Counted from the stretch's first letter, positions 7,033 through 14,724 are shown. The stretch: 17,029 nt of DNA from Nodosilinea sp. BSH.14 (GCA_023264315.1 JALQST010000025.1:1-17029); one strand, 5' to 3'. Numbers and translations: made by a program. Notes: generated from the letters alone by a model not told the origin.

Positions 7033-7059
7033 GTCTTAATAGCAATGGCTATAGCTATA
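7033..7059 (-). repeat. Right terminal inverted repeat of the IS630-like element
   Basis: The complement reads TATAGCTATAGCCATTGC and onwards, matching the left end at 19 of 27 positions and ending in the second TA copy. Confidence 0.78.
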
Positions 7060-7135
7060 ACACCCTCCCTAGACGGTCGTCATTCAGGTGCCCCGCCGTG
7101 ATCCCCGCCCCCAGAAGGGGCTTCACCGGTTTCCC

Positions 7136-7332
7136 CTAGAAAAACTCGCCGAACAGGTACAGCGGCGCACTGACAAACCCCAACCCGTTCAAAATCATTG
7201 CTTTCACCACTTGCCCCGGGCTGATGTGGTTCAACGGATGGGGGGCAGAACCTCGTCCGTAAGCTTCACCAGCCCCATCTCGTCCACTAACGCCGCCACA
7301 ACCCCCAAATGTTCCAGATGCTCTATCTTCAA
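7136..7332 (-). pseudogene. N-terminal remnant of a DUF4277 (IS1634-type) transposase
   Basis: The frame read from 7332 gives EHLEHLGVVAALVDEMGLVK followed by LTDEVLPP. After a frame change near 7240 the other frame gives LNHISPGQVVKAMILNGLGF and VSAPLYLFGEFF, ending at a stop near 7136. Together these match the start of the DUF4277 domain that opens IS1634-type transposases. Only about 65 residues of a protein usually several hundred long remain, and no terminal repeats were identified. The assignment rests on recalled motif similarity. Confidence 0.68.
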
Positions 7333-7487
7333 CGCACAATCCCGTGGCTTGCCCTGAGTTTACCTCAGCCGCCCCAAATATTCGTTTTGTCAACCTGCGG
7401 AATGTCGGCATCAGGGATTGCGGTTTCCGAGTCTGGCGCAGGATCTTTTGTCAGTCAACCAGGTGGGCGGGTTGGCGCAGGTCGATT
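7333..7487. other. Unassigned sequence between the IS remnant and the helicase gene
   Basis: The ORFs overlapping this stretch show no family features. It could be more of the decayed IS or the remains of a lost gene downstream of the helicase. Confidence 0.4.
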
Positions 7488-8987
7488 CTATCCATCCGTA
7501 GGGGGATTGTCGGGATAGGGCGTTGCTGGGCCAGGGTCGGCGACTTTGGGTAAGGGGAGATCCTCCACGGCGTAGAGGGGTTTAGTCGGCACCAGTTCCA
7601 GTTGGCGGGGGCCTTTGGGCTGAATGGCGGCCTGACGGCGTTGAGAAACATTTTCCTCCGTGGTTTCTTCCGCCACCACTTCGTAGAGGATGGCCTGTTT
7701 GTGGCCGCTGCCCTTGCGTAGAATGCGGCCTAGACGCTGCACGTACTCGCGGGTGGATCCCGTCCCGGAGAGCAAAATGGCGATGCGGGCATCGGGCACG
7801 TCCACTCCTTCGTTCAAAACATGGCTGACGACGAGAGTAGGATAGTCGCCCTGGCGGAAGGCTTGCAGGATGGCGTGGCGCTCCTTCACCGGGGTTTGGT
7901 GGGTGATGGCGGGAATCAAAAAAGTTTGGGAAATGCGGTACACCGTCGCGTTGTCGTTGGTGAATACAATCGTGCGTTCTGGGTGGTGCTGGGCCAAGAG
8001 GTCTTCCAGCACCTGCAGTTTGCCTTCGGTGCCCAGGGCAATAGTTTTGGCCTCTCGGTGCGCCAGCATCGCCCGTCGTCCGGCTTGGGATTGGGCACTG
8101 GCCCGCACAAACCGCTGCCAGCCCTCGGTGGAACCCAGCCAAATGTTGGCCTCCTGCAAGAAGCAGTTGCGCTGGGCGATGAGTTGGTCGTAGCGGTGGC
8201 GTTCCTGGTTGGAAAGTTTGACCTTGATGGGTACAATCTCGAAGGGGGCTAGGGCTTGGCCGGAGAGATCCGCCGCTGATTTTTCGTAGACCACAGGCCC
8301 CAGCAGGTGGGCCAAATCCTCGTGGCGACCATCGGCCCGGTCTGGCGTCGCCGTTAACCCCAGGCGATAGGGAGCGATGGAATACTCGGCAATCACCCGG
8401 TTAAAGTCGCTGGGCAGGTGGTGGCATTCGTCGCAAATCAGCAGAGCGTATTGGTTGCCCAGGCTTTCGGAGTGGATGGCGGCACTGTCGTAGGTGGCGA
8501 CTAAAATGGGGGTGCGATCCTTCGACCCGCCCCCCAACAGCCCCACCGCCACATCGGGGAACGCCGCTTCCAAATGGGCATACCACTGGTGCATCAAGTC
8601 CAGGGTCGGCACGGTAATCAGGGTATGGCGAGGGGTGGCCTGCATCGCCATCTGGGCCAGGTAGGTTTTGCCGGAGGCCGTCGGCAAAACCACCACGCCC
8701 CGCCAGCGATTTCCCACCCAGGCCGCCAGGGCTTCCCGCTGATGGGGGTAGGGCTCCATCGTCACCTTGGGGGCTAAGTCCAAGGGCTGAAACCCCTGGG
8801 CTTGATCGGTAAAGACCACCTGCTCCGCCCGCAGGGTTTCTACCAGGGCGCGATACTGATGGGCCGGAATGCGGAACTTCTCCACCCGGTCATCCCAGTG
8901 GGCAAAATCCATCCAGCCCTTCCCCCGGGGGGGCGGGTGCAAAATCAGCGTGCCCCGGTCGTAGGTAAGGGTGGGGGTGCGGCCCAT
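7488..8987 (-). CDS. Superfamily 2 DNA helicase, XPB/Rad25-like (DEAD/DEAH family)
   Basis: ATP-dependent DNA helicase or translocase of 499 residues. Motif I (LPTASGKT, 101-108), motif II (DECHH, 186-190), motif III (LTATPDR, 211-217), motif V (LNEGVDVP, 391-398) and motif VI (QRLGRILRKG, 417-426) are all intact. A helix-rich insertion lies around 260-315 between the two RecA-like domains, and an N-terminal region of about 75 residues precedes PYPHQREALAAW, as in bacterial and archaeal XPB proteins. Such helicases often sit beside a DUF790/Bax1-type nuclease gene; here the downstream flank holds only IS remnants. The Pro-rich C-terminal tail (residues 460-499) is poorly conserved. The likely role is repair or recombination, but its substrate is unknown. 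A weak GGATAA precedes the ATG. Confidence 0.88.
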   Translation of the reverse strand: MGRTPTLTYDRGTLILHPPPRGKGWMDFAHWDDRVEKFRIPAHQYRALVETLRAEQVVFTDQAQGFQPLDLAPKVTMEPYPHQREALAAWVGNRWRGVVVLPTASGKTYLAQMAMQATPRHTLITVPTLDLMHQWYAHLEAAFPDVAVGLLGGGSKDRTPILVATYDSAAIHSESLGNQYALLICDECHHLPSDFNRVIAEYSIAPYRLGLTATPDRADGRHEDLAHLLGPVVYEKSAADLSGQALAPFEIVPIKVKLSNQERHRYDQLIAQRNCFLQEANIWLGSTEGWQRFVRASAQSQAGRRAMLAHREAKTIALGTEGKLQVLEDLLAQHHPERTIVFTNDNATVYRISQTFLIPAITHQTPVKERHAILQAFRQGDYPTLVVSHVLNEGVDVPDARIAILLSGTGSTREYVQRLGRILRKGSGHKQAILYEVVAEETTEENVSQRRQAAIQPKGPRQLELVPTKPLYAVEDLPLPKVADPGPATPYPDNPPTDG

Positions 8988-9046
8988 TTATCCATCGTTA
9001 AGGGTTCATAACGCATACTAAACCCTGATGGATAACTCCTGGTTGG

Positions 9047-9070
9047 GAAAGGCGAGGAGACCTCGCCCCT
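9047..9070 (-). terminator. Hairpin between guaA and the helicase gene
   Basis: GGCGAGG (9051-9057) pairs perfectly with CCTCGCC (9061-9067) around AGA. It lies 40 bases beyond the guaA stop. No long T-run is present. The wording matches a small cyanobacterial intergenic repeat (GGCGAGGAGACCTCGCCCC), so termination is inferred from position. Confidence 0.5.
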
Positions 9071-9106
9071 ACCGTGGGATGGATTGGAGCGATCTGGGGG
9101 TGAGGG

Positions 9107-10720
9107 CTACTCCCACTCGATGGTGCCGGGGGGCTTGGAGGTGATGTCGTAGACCACGCGGTTGACGCCTTCCACCTCGTTGACGATGCGGTTGGAGATG
9201 GTTTCTAGCAGGTCGTAGGGCACCCGCGACCAGTCGGCGGTCATGCCGTCTTCGCTGCTGACCAGGCGCAGCACGATGGGGTAGGCGTAGGTGCGTTGGT
9301 CACCCATCACCCCCACACTGCGGACGGGCAGCAGAACGGCGAAGGCTTGCCAGAAGTCGTGGTACATGCGCTGTTTGCTGATTTCGTCCCGCACCACGAA
9401 GTCAGCATTACGCAAAATTTCCAGCCGTTCTTCGGTGATTTCGCCGATGATGCGGATGGCCAAGCCGGGGCCAGGGAAAGGGTGACGACGAACGATTTCT
9501 TCGGGTAGGCCAATGTTGCGGCCTACTTTGCGGACTTCGTCCTTAAACAGTTTTCGCAGGGGTTCCACTAGCTTGAACTGGAGATCCTTCGGCAGACCGC
9601 CCACATTGTGGTGGCTCTTGATCTTCACCGCCACCCGCTCCCCGGTTTTGGGGTCTACGTTGGTGTCGGCGGATTCAATCACGTCGGGATACAGCGTGCC
9701 CTGGGCCAGATAGTCGAAGGGGCCGAGGCGTTGGGACTCTTCCTCAAATACGCGGATAAATTCGTGGCCGATGCGCTTGCGTTTTGCTTCGGGATCGGTG
9801 ATGCCCTTGACAATATTCAGAAAGCGTTCCCGCGCCTTGATGTGCTCCACGGGAATGTGGAACTGATCCTGGAACAGCTTCACCAGGCGCTCCGGTTCGC
9901 CCTTGCGCATAAAGCCCTGGTCGATGAACATGCAGGTGAGTTGGTCGCCGATGGCCTCATGGAGCAAAAAGGCCAGGGTGGAGGAATCCACGCCGCCGGA
10001 GAGGGCCAGCAGCACCCGCTTGTCGCCCACCCTGGCGCGGACTTCGCGGATGGCTTCTTCCACAAAGGCTTCTGTTGTCCAGGTGGGGTGGCATTCGCAG
10101 ATGTGGTAGACGAAGTTGCGGATCAGGGCAATGCCGCCGATGGAATGCACCACCTCCGGGTGAAACTGCACACCGTAGAGCTTGCGCTGGTAGTCGGCGA
10201 TGGCGGCGCAGGGGGTGTTGTCGGTGTGGGCGAGGACTTCAAAGCCGTCGGGAAGTTGCGTCACCGAGTCGCCGTGGCTCATCCACATAGTGGTGTTGTC
10301 TTCCACGTTGCTGAGCAGGTCGGTGGGGTCATCGATGAACAGGCCCGCCTTGCCGTACTCGCCCCGCTCTGACCGATCCACCTGGCCGCCGAGCTGCTGC
10401 ACCATGAGCTGCATCCCGTAGCACACGCCTAACACAGGAATGCCCAACTCCCAAATGGCGGGGTCGCAGTGGGGCGCTCCGGCGTCATACACCGAACTGG
10501 GGCCACCGGACAGGATAATGCCCTTGGGATTGAGCTGCTTCAGTTGCTCGGCAGTGGTGCGGTAGGAGAGCACCTCGGAATAGACCTCGGTTTCGCGGAT
10601 GCGGCGGGCGATCAGCTCGGAATATTGAGAGCCAAAATCCAAAATCACCAGCATTTGGCGGTTGACCTCTGGCATGGAGGCGTCGTCGAGGCGGGTGGTG
10701 GAGTCGGTTTGAAGGGTCAC
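9107..10720 (-). CDS. guaA: GMP synthase (glutamine-hydrolysing)
   Basis: Cytosolic enzyme that aminates XMP to GMP using ATP and glutamine-derived ammonia. In the 537-residue form used here, the class I glutamine amidotransferase domain has the catalytic triad Cys100 (GVCYGMQL), His187 and Glu189 (QFHPEV). The ATP-pyrophosphatase domain follows with the P-loop LSGGVDSS at about 240-247, then the dimerisation domain ending in KPPGTIEWE. I chose GTG 10720 because AGGA (complement of 10729-10732) lies 8 bases before it. A TTG at 10765 would add 15 residues, and an ATG at 10675 would give a shorter N-terminus; relatives vary here. cbiD lies upstream on the same strand, an arrangement seen in other cyanobacteria. 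The 198-base gap from cbiD probably includes a separate promoter. Confidence 0.96.
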   Translation of the reverse strand: MTLQTDSTTRLDDASMPEVNRQMLVILDFGSQYSELIARRIRETEVYSEVLSYRTTAEQLKQLNPKGIILSGGPSSVYDAGAPHCDPAIWELGIPVLGVCYGMQLMVQQLGGQVDRSERGEYGKAGLFIDDPTDLLSNVEDNTTMWMSHGDSVTQLPDGFEVLAHTDNTPCAAIADYQRKLYGVQFHPEVVHSIGGIALIRNFVYHICECHPTWTTEAFVEEAIREVRARVGDKRVLLALSGGVDSSTLAFLLHEAIGDQLTCMFIDQGFMRKGEPERLVKLFQDQFHIPVEHIKARERFLNIVKGITDPEAKRKRIGHEFIRVFEEESQRLGPFDYLAQGTLYPDVIESADTNVDPKTGERVAVKIKSHHNVGGLPKDLQFKLVEPLRKLFKDEVRKVGRNIGLPEEIVRRHPFPGPGLAIRIIGEITEERLEILRNADFVVRDEISKQRMYHDFWQAFAVLLPVRSVGVMGDQRTYAYPIVLRLVSSEDGMTADWSRVPYDLLETISNRIVNEVEGVNRVVYDITSKPPGTIEWE

Positions 10721-10728
10721 GGGCTTAA

Positions 10729-10732
10729 TCCT
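10729..10732 (-). promoter_or_regulatory. Shine-Dalgarno site deciding the guaA start
   Basis: The complement reads AGGA, 8 bases before the GTG at 10720. The alternative TTG at 10765 and ATG at 10675 lack a comparable site. Confidence 0.55.
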
Positions 10733-10918
10733 GTAGGTTGACGACGGGAGTGACGATGGGGTCAAAGATCAAGGGCACAGGGACAAAATGAGGGGAATTT
10801 TCGGGTGCCAATGCCTTAACAGTGGAGCACTCAAACAAAGGATTTTAAGGCGCAAGTGAGGAAGGTAAGCCGCAGCAAGCGAAGATTGTAAAGGGAGATT
10901 GGTAAAAAAATAATCCTA

Positions 10919-12091
10919 TCAGTCTAACAAAAGTTGCTGAAATAACGCCTGCCCGATGGTGCTGGTGGCCACAATCTGGCGCTGACGGTTGAATAACATC
11001 GACCCCACCCGCAGCCCTTGTCCCGTATGGGCCTTGACGTAGGCCGAAGCTCGTTCATCAATTCGTTCTGCCAAACCCTGATACACCTGAGCGGCCAAGG
11101 CCTGATCGCGATCCCGCAGGAGGGTCAGCCCCGCTTCCACGGTTTCTGCCTTAAGAACCGCCTGGGTGATGTCCAGGGGTACCCCCGCCGCCGCACAGTG
11201 GGCCGCTAAAATCTCCTGTCGCCCATCGGCTACATGGTGATGGGTGTGGAAGATGCCCCCCGCCAGTTTAATCAGCTTGCCGTGGTAGCCCAGCAGCAGC
11301 ACGCCTTCAACACCTAGCTGCCCTGCCTCCACCAGCAGCGGCCCCAGCCAGTTGGCGGTTTTGACGCGGCAGTCGGGATCCATGCCCAGCTTGACGGCGA
11401 AATCCAGCCCGTTTTCCCCCACGCAAAACACCAGATGGCGATAGTGAGCGGATTTTTCCCGTAGGATGTCCCGCGACTGATCCAACTGCCCCGGCGCACT
11501 CAGGGGTTCCGAAATGCCCGATGTGCCCAGTAACGACAGTCCCTCCACCACTCCAAAGGCGGCATTGGAGGTGCGTTCCGCCAAGGCCCGACCCTCCGGC
11601 AAAATAATCGTTACCCGCAGGGTTTTCCCGGCTGGCAGCAGCGGCGTTAAGTTGTGAACCATCACCGTTTTGGCATAGCGATAAATGGCCGGAGCATCGC
11701 TCTGGTTCACCTGGCGGCCAATGCCCTCGCCGCCCTCGATGTGGATGGGGTCGGCCTGGTCAGGATCGCCCCAACTCACCACCGACCACAAAGGCGTGTG
11801 GCGGGTGAGGTCGAGGTTATCCCCCGGATCGCTGTGGGTGATGGCCAGTACCGAGCCATCGGGCAGGGGGGCCACCTGGGCAATGGGAATCTCGGCCTTT
11901 TGGGCGGGCTGCACCAAATCTAGCGTCACCATCGATGGGGAATCGGCGGCATCCATTAATCGCCGCAGCGCCGCAACGGCCCCCGCACAGGCAAAGACGG
12001 GCAAGGTATAACCAGAACGAGGACGAGAAATAGACACAATAGCGACGGGGATCGACGGGAAAAAGTCGGTTGAGCCTTCATAGGGAGGCAT
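10919..12091 (-). CDS. cbiD: Cobalt-precorrin-5B (C1)-methyltransferase CbiD
   Basis: Transfers a methyl group from S-adenosylmethionine to C1 of cobalt-precorrin-5B in the early-cobalt-insertion (anaerobic-type) corrin pathway, which many cyanobacteria use for pseudocobalamin. Family landmarks are SRPRSGYTLPVFACAGAVAA near residues 21-40, IEGGEGIGRQVNQ, ILPEGRALAERTSNAAFGVV with EGLSLLGTSGISEPLS, and the most diagnostic block GYHGKLIKLAGGIFHTHHHV. Length, 390 residues, is normal. The start is uncertain: ATG 12091 gives about 18 residues before the conserved region, while a GTG at 12037 would give the family-typical short N-terminus; neither has a clear Shine-Dalgarno sequence. No cobalamin-riboswitch signature was recognised upstream. 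It is divergent from trxA and lies upstream of guaA. Confidence 0.92.
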   Translation of the reverse strand: MPPYEGSTDFFPSIPVAIVSISRPRSGYTLPVFACAGAVAALRRLMDAADSPSMVTLDLVQPAQKAEIPIAQVAPLPDGSVLAITHSDPGDNLDLTRHTPLWSVVSWGDPDQADPIHIEGGEGIGRQVNQSDAPAIYRYAKTVMVHNLTPLLPAGKTLRVTIILPEGRALAERTSNAAFGVVEGLSLLGTSGISEPLSAPGQLDQSRDILREKSAHYRHLVFCVGENGLDFAVKLGMDPDCRVKTANWLGPLLVEAGQLGVEGVLLLGYHGKLIKLAGGIFHTHHHVADGRQEILAAHCAAAGVPLDITQAVLKAETVEAGLTLLRDRDQALAAQVYQGLAERIDERASAYVKAHTGQGLRVGSMLFNRQRQIVATSTIGQALFQQLLLD

Positions 12092-12330
12092 CTGGCCTGC
12101 CCTAGAGACATTCAGGATGGCTAGTCTAGCTTAGGATCATGATTCCTTGAGGTTATCGCAACTCTAGCTTGGAATTGGCGGCCTCCAGGGAGGCTGCGCT
12201 GAAGTCGGCGAAACTGGGCCTGGTTTTAATACGTCGTGACGGGGCAAAGGTAGCGGTCAACCTGGGGTCGAGGTGGAACCCGAGGACAGATCCGCCTGAC
12301 CGAGGGCGTTCCACGGGGACAGTTTTTGGC
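12092..12330. other. Divergent intergenic region between cbiD and trxA
   Basis: It holds an octamer direct repeat TCTAGCTT (12125-12132 and 12163-12170, 38 bases apart) bracketing the near-palindrome AGGATCATGATTCCT, and a small hairpin GCCTC-CAGG-GAGGC at 12181-12194. The reading frame 12169-12372 has no family features and is not called. Confidence 0.4.
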
Positions 12331-12332
12331 TA

Positions 12333-12341
12333 TGGTATGAT
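12333..12341 (+). promoter_or_regulatory. Candidate extended -10 promoter of trxA
   Basis: TGGTATGAT contains an extended -10 element (TG-n-TATGAT) with no good -35 box. Transcription would start about 27 bases before the trxA ATG at 12375. Confidence 0.4.
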
Positions 12342-12374
12342 CACGTGTGTTCAGAAAGGCAAGGAAGACTAGGC

Positions 12375-12695
12375 ATGGCAGCCGCTCAGGTCACAGATTC
12401 TACGTTTAAGCAAGAAGTCCTCGAAAGTACCGTTCCTGTTCTGGTGGATTTTTGGGCTCCCTGGTGCGGCCCCTGCCGCATGGTCGCCCCCGTGGTTGAG
12501 GAAATTGCTGACCAGTATGATGGCAAGGTTAAGGTCGTCAAAGTAAACACCGACGAAAACCCCCGTGTTGCTAGCGACTACGGAATTCGCAGTATTCCCA
12601 CGCTGATGATCTTCAAGGAAGGTCAGCGGGTAGACATGGTGGTTGGTGCAGTACCCAAAACCACCCTGGCCAACACCCTCGAAAAGTATCTTTAG
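12375..12695 (+). CDS. trxA: Thioredoxin, m-type (TrxA)
   Basis: Cytosolic dithiol reductase of 106 residues that passes electrons from thioredoxin reductase to target proteins, such as light-regulated metabolic enzymes and ribonucleotide reductase. The active site WCGPC has Cys31 and Cys34; Asp25 lies in LVDFWAPW, and the cis-proline is Pro75 in RSIPTLMIF. Length and sequence match the essential m-type of cyanobacteria. ATG 12375 is chosen over an in-frame GTG at 12345 because family members begin MA-A-QVTD and because AAGGAAG lies 7 bases before the ATG. An inverted repeat follows 16 bases after the stop. Confidence 0.96.
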   Translation: MAAAQVTDSTFKQEVLESTVPVLVDFWAPWCGPCRMVAPVVEEIADQYDGKVKVVKVNTDENPRVASDYGIRSIPTLMIFKEGQRVDMVVGAVPKTTLANTLEKYL

Positions 12696-12707
12696 AGCAC
12701 CGATGGG

Positions 12708-12731
12708 CAAACCGTTGATCAACGGCTTGTT
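12708..12731 (+). terminator. Possible terminator of trxA
   Basis: The perfect palindrome CCGTTGATCAACGG lies at 12712-12725, flanked by CAAA on the left and CTTGTTT on the right, 16 bases after the trxA stop. A second weak dyad (ATCTGC 12767-12772 with GCAGAT 12784-12789) lies further on. The T-run is broken, so this is a moderate call. Confidence 0.45.
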
Positions 12732-12846
12732 TCACGATTCCTGGGTTGTTGCTCCCATGACAAAATATCTGCTTCCGCAAGGGGCAGATGTCTCTGTTGC
12801 GGGTTTTCCTAGCAGGTTTAAAGGTTGGCTACGACCAGTCCTCTCC

Positions 12847-13290
12847 CTAGGAATGGCCCACGGCGGAGGAAAGACGCCGCTCTGGCTTCAGGATGTCGAA
12901 GGTATCGCTCAGGGCGGCAGTGAGGGCTTGGCGCGTGTTGTCATGGGACTGACGCTCGGCCTCTAGGGATTGGGTTAACCGCTGGCACCGCTGCACCAGG
13001 GCCGAAAGCTGATCCTGAAGGCCGGATAGGGAATCGGCCTGCCCTAGTTCCGTGACGAAATGCTGAGCTTCCAGTTGGGCGCGCTGCTGATCCAGTAAAC
13101 GCTGATTGATCTGGGCGATCTCAGCCTGGAACTGTTCCGCGTCTTGGCGGCGTTGGCGGGCTTCGTTTTCGTAGAGCCGTCGCCAGTTGGCCGCGCTGTT
13201 GTGGGCTTGGTCGCGTTCACGGCGGGCGTCGGCCAACTGGCACTGAAGGGTTCGCACCTCCGCAATCCATTGAGTTAGGTCTTGGCTCAT
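12847..13290 (-). CDS. Conserved cyanobacterial coiled-coil protein, function unknown
   Basis: A 147-residue, highly polar protein. Nearly the whole length is predicted helix rich in Gln, Arg, Glu and Ala: MSQDLTQWIAEVRTLQ, then NSAANWRRLYENEARQRR near residues 31-48, and long Gln-rich heptad-like segments (EIAQINQRLLDQQRAQLEAQ). I see no membrane segment, cofactor motif or enzyme signature. The block around NWRRLYE looks conserved in cyanobacterial relatives. The start is set at ATG 13290 because AGGAG lies 5 bases before it; the frame is open to an ATG at 13353 that has no such site. It is the last gene of the same-strand run, 77 bases after the CCB-type gene. It may be structural or a scaffold, but nothing shows what it binds. 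Confidence 0.7.
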   Translation of the reverse strand: MSQDLTQWIAEVRTLQCQLADARRERDQAHNSAANWRRLYENEARQRRQDAEQFQAEIAQINQRLLDQQRAQLEAQHFVTELGQADSLSGLQDQLSALVQRCQRLTQSLEAERQSHDNTRQALTAALSDTFDILKPERRLSSAVGHS

Positions 13291-13295
13291 CACAA

Positions 13296-13300
13296 CTCCT
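13296..13300 (-). promoter_or_regulatory. Shine-Dalgarno site deciding the start of the coiled-coil gene
   Basis: The complement reads AGGAG, 5 bases before ATG 13290, which favours this start over the ATG at 13353. Confidence 0.6.
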
Positions 13301-13367
13301 GCAACCATGGGCGTGTAATCATGTCGCCGCCCAGTATAGCGAGCCTGTCCCAATCTGAACCGCCTCC

Positions 13368-14024
13368 CTAGAACCCCTGGGGGGCCATTTCGGCGGCGGC
13401 GGTCATGATTAGCGACCGTAGCTGGGTCTTCCAGGCTTGCTCTAGGGCAATGAGTTCGTCGCGGTGGGCCGTGACAATCACCTGGGGTTGGGGCGTGTCC
13501 TCAACCTTGGCCATCAGCGTCACCTGCTCTTCCCGTCCGGCCCGCTGCCAGTAGAACCAGCCCGCCGCCGGGGCAATCAAAACCAGTCCGCCAAAGGCTA
13601 GCCCCACGCCAGGAAAGAGGCTAGACAGCACCAGGGCAAAGCAGAGACCACCCACCGCTGCCAAACTACTGAGGAAAATTGCCAGGAAGGTGCTTGGGCG
13701 CACTTGGCCGGTGAGGCAAATTTGGTTGGGATCGGGATCCGCCACCAGGCGGTAGGCCCGCTGCTCGAAATAGACCGTGAGGGCTTCGAGGGTGGTGGTG
13801 GCGGCGGCGGGGGGATCAAGCACCAACACCTCCGTACGGTCTTTGGTGGATGCCCGAATAAAAAAGAATAACCCCACCATCATCAGCAGGGTTAAAAACA
13901 GCGTGGAGTAAATCACAGTATTGGTCACGGCGGGGATCGGCAGGTGAAGGTACTGTTCTACAGTACGCAATGTTGGCCGATTCAGCCAGAACCCGTGATT
14001 TCCCACCTTGGCTTTGCCCACCAT
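13368..14024 (-). CDS. Cofactor assembly of complex C subunit B (CCB2/CCB4-like)
   Basis: A 218-residue membrane protein of the family that includes plastid CCB2 and CCB4, which help attach haem c(i) to cytochrome b6 during b6f complex assembly. Residues 36-58 (a helix ending LFFFIRASTKDRTE, the best family signature) form the first membrane segment. A soluble domain (LEALTVYFEQRAYRLVAD, QICLTGQVRPS) follows, then paired helices at about 112-135 and 138-159 (FLAIFLSSLAAVGGLCFALV; FGGLVLIAPAAGWFYW) and a C-terminal soluble part. Length fits the family. ATG 14024 gives about 34 residues before the first helix, longer than I expect, and AGGGGG directly abuts it, so a start further in is possible. 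The PadR-type gene lies 72 bases upstream on the same strand. Confidence 0.78.
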   Translation of the reverse strand: MVGKAKVGNHGFWLNRPTLRTVEQYLHLPIPAVTNTVIYSTLFLTLLMMVGLFFFIRASTKDRTEVLVLDPPAAATTTLEALTVYFEQRAYRLVADPDPNQICLTGQVRPSTFLAIFLSSLAAVGGLCFALVLSSLFPGVGLAFGGLVLIAPAAGWFYWQRAGREEQVTLMAKVEDTPQPQVIVTAHRDELIALEQAWKTQLRSLIMTAAAEMAPQGF

Positions 14025-14096
14025 CCCCCTACTCGGTGCCGTCCCACCGGCGGCGGACGCCCGATCCCGACTGAACCTCAGGTCACGGGGCGATCC

Positions 14097-14486
14097 CTAA
14101 AGCCGAGGCACCGACAGCATGGGGTTGACGGTATAGGTCGGGACAACGGAATCCCCCATATAGGTTTTCCAAAATTCCGCCAGTTCCTCCGCCTGGAGAC
14201 GCCAATCGGGGTTCAGGCGATACATCCGCCGGGGTCGTCCTCGCCCTTCCACCTTTTTCCAATAGCCATCAATGGCGTTCTCATCTTCTAGAAATTTGAG
14301 GGCTCCATACAGCACCGTGTCGGAGAGGCGATAGTGGGCAAACTGCTCCGAGAGGCGCTGAATCAGTTCTGTGCCGTAGGAATCCTGCTGGAGCAGCACC
14401 GCCAGCACATAGCACACGGCCAGTTCCTTATTTAGGTAGATAGGCGGTGGATCCTCGAAAAACTGATAAATATCCTCAAATTTCAT
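14097..14486 (-). CDS. PadR-family transcriptional regulator
   Basis: A 129-residue DNA-binding protein. After MKFEDIYQFFEDPPPIYLNK comes a winged helix (ELAVCYVLAVLLQQDSYGTE, LIQRLSEQ, TVLYGALKFLEDENAIDGYW) with the wing KKVEGRGRPRRMYRLNPD, the usual PadR pattern, then a short helix (LQAEELAEFWKTYM) for dimerisation. Members usually repress genes by binding palindromes, often their own promoter; cyanobacterial Pex, a clock-period regulator, is a PadR-like protein, but I cannot assign this one to Pex. ATG 14486 is chosen because GGAGAG lies 6 bases before it and the family motif starts there; an upstream in-frame ATG at 14567 lacks both. A perfect palindrome lies about 200 bases upstream, between this gene and the lipoyl-transferase gene. 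Confidence 0.88.
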   Translation of the reverse strand: MKFEDIYQFFEDPPPIYLNKELAVCYVLAVLLQQDSYGTELIQRLSEQFAHYRLSDTVLYGALKFLEDENAIDGYWKKVEGRGRPRRMYRLNPDWRLQAEELAEFWKTYMGDSVVPTYTVNPMLSVPRL

Positions 14487-14688
14487 GGGATCTCTCCAAA
14501 ATATGAACGGGCCATTCACCCGGGGATGGCGAAGGACTGACCGGGTGGGCCGAGGGCCAAGGGCCAAAACCGTTCACCATAAGCAGCGATCTGCTCGGAA
14601 CTCGGACAACCATCCCGCACCGTATTTTTGCGGAAATGGGTAGGTCAATTCTAATCACAGGTGATCCCCACCGTGACATCGAGCTACG

Positions 14689-14703
14689 AGATAGTAACTA
14701 TCT
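14689..14703. promoter_or_regulatory. Perfect palindrome, candidate operator upstream of the PadR gene
   Basis: AGATAGT-A-ACTATCT is a perfect 7+1+7 inverted repeat. It lies just downstream of a candidate promoter and upstream of the PadR-type gene, a usual place for PadR autoregulation. It could also form an RNA hairpin. Binding is inferred. Confidence 0.4.
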
Positions 14704-14724
14704 GCAAATTTTTTTAGAGATTAT

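Larger units (their letters stand above)
6421..7059. mobile_element. Degenerate ISY100/IS630-Tc1-like insertion element
   Basis: Left end TATGGCTATAGCCA (6421-6434) and right end TATAGCTATAGCCA (complement of 7046-7059) form terminal inverted repeats: 13 of 14 bases agree, and 19 of 27 if extended. Both ends begin at a TA dinucleotide (6421-6422 and 7058-7059), the target duplication expected for this family. The whole is only 639 bases, against roughly 0.95-1.1 kb for complete relatives, because the transposase has an internal deletion. It lies across the 3' end of the cysteine desulfurase frame. Confidence 0.82.

Noticed and set aside
9608..10372. Long 254-residue frame antisense to guaA
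   Set aside because: It is the mirror of a strongly conserved GC-rich gene; no family features or ribosome-binding site, and low-complexity Gly/Ala/Val composition.
10892..10903. AGGGAGATTGGT shared with 3241-3252
   Set aside because: Twelve identical bases next to cbiD and in the foldback at 3202-3256, but no stem partner near the second copy; probably chance or a worn repeat fragment.
12092..12200. Cobalamin riboswitch upstream of cbiD
   Set aside because: The conserved B12-box wording and the long structured leader are absent; the spacer is too short on the minus strand.
12169..12372. Small frame upstream of trxA (MELAASREAALKSAKLG)
   Set aside because: It overlaps the likely trxA promoter, has no recognisable family and no Shine-Dalgarno sequence.
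12643..12966. 107-residue frame overlapping the 3' end of trxA and the coiled-coil gene
   Set aside because: It is out of frame with trxA at one end and antisense to a better-supported gene at the other; no conserved motif.
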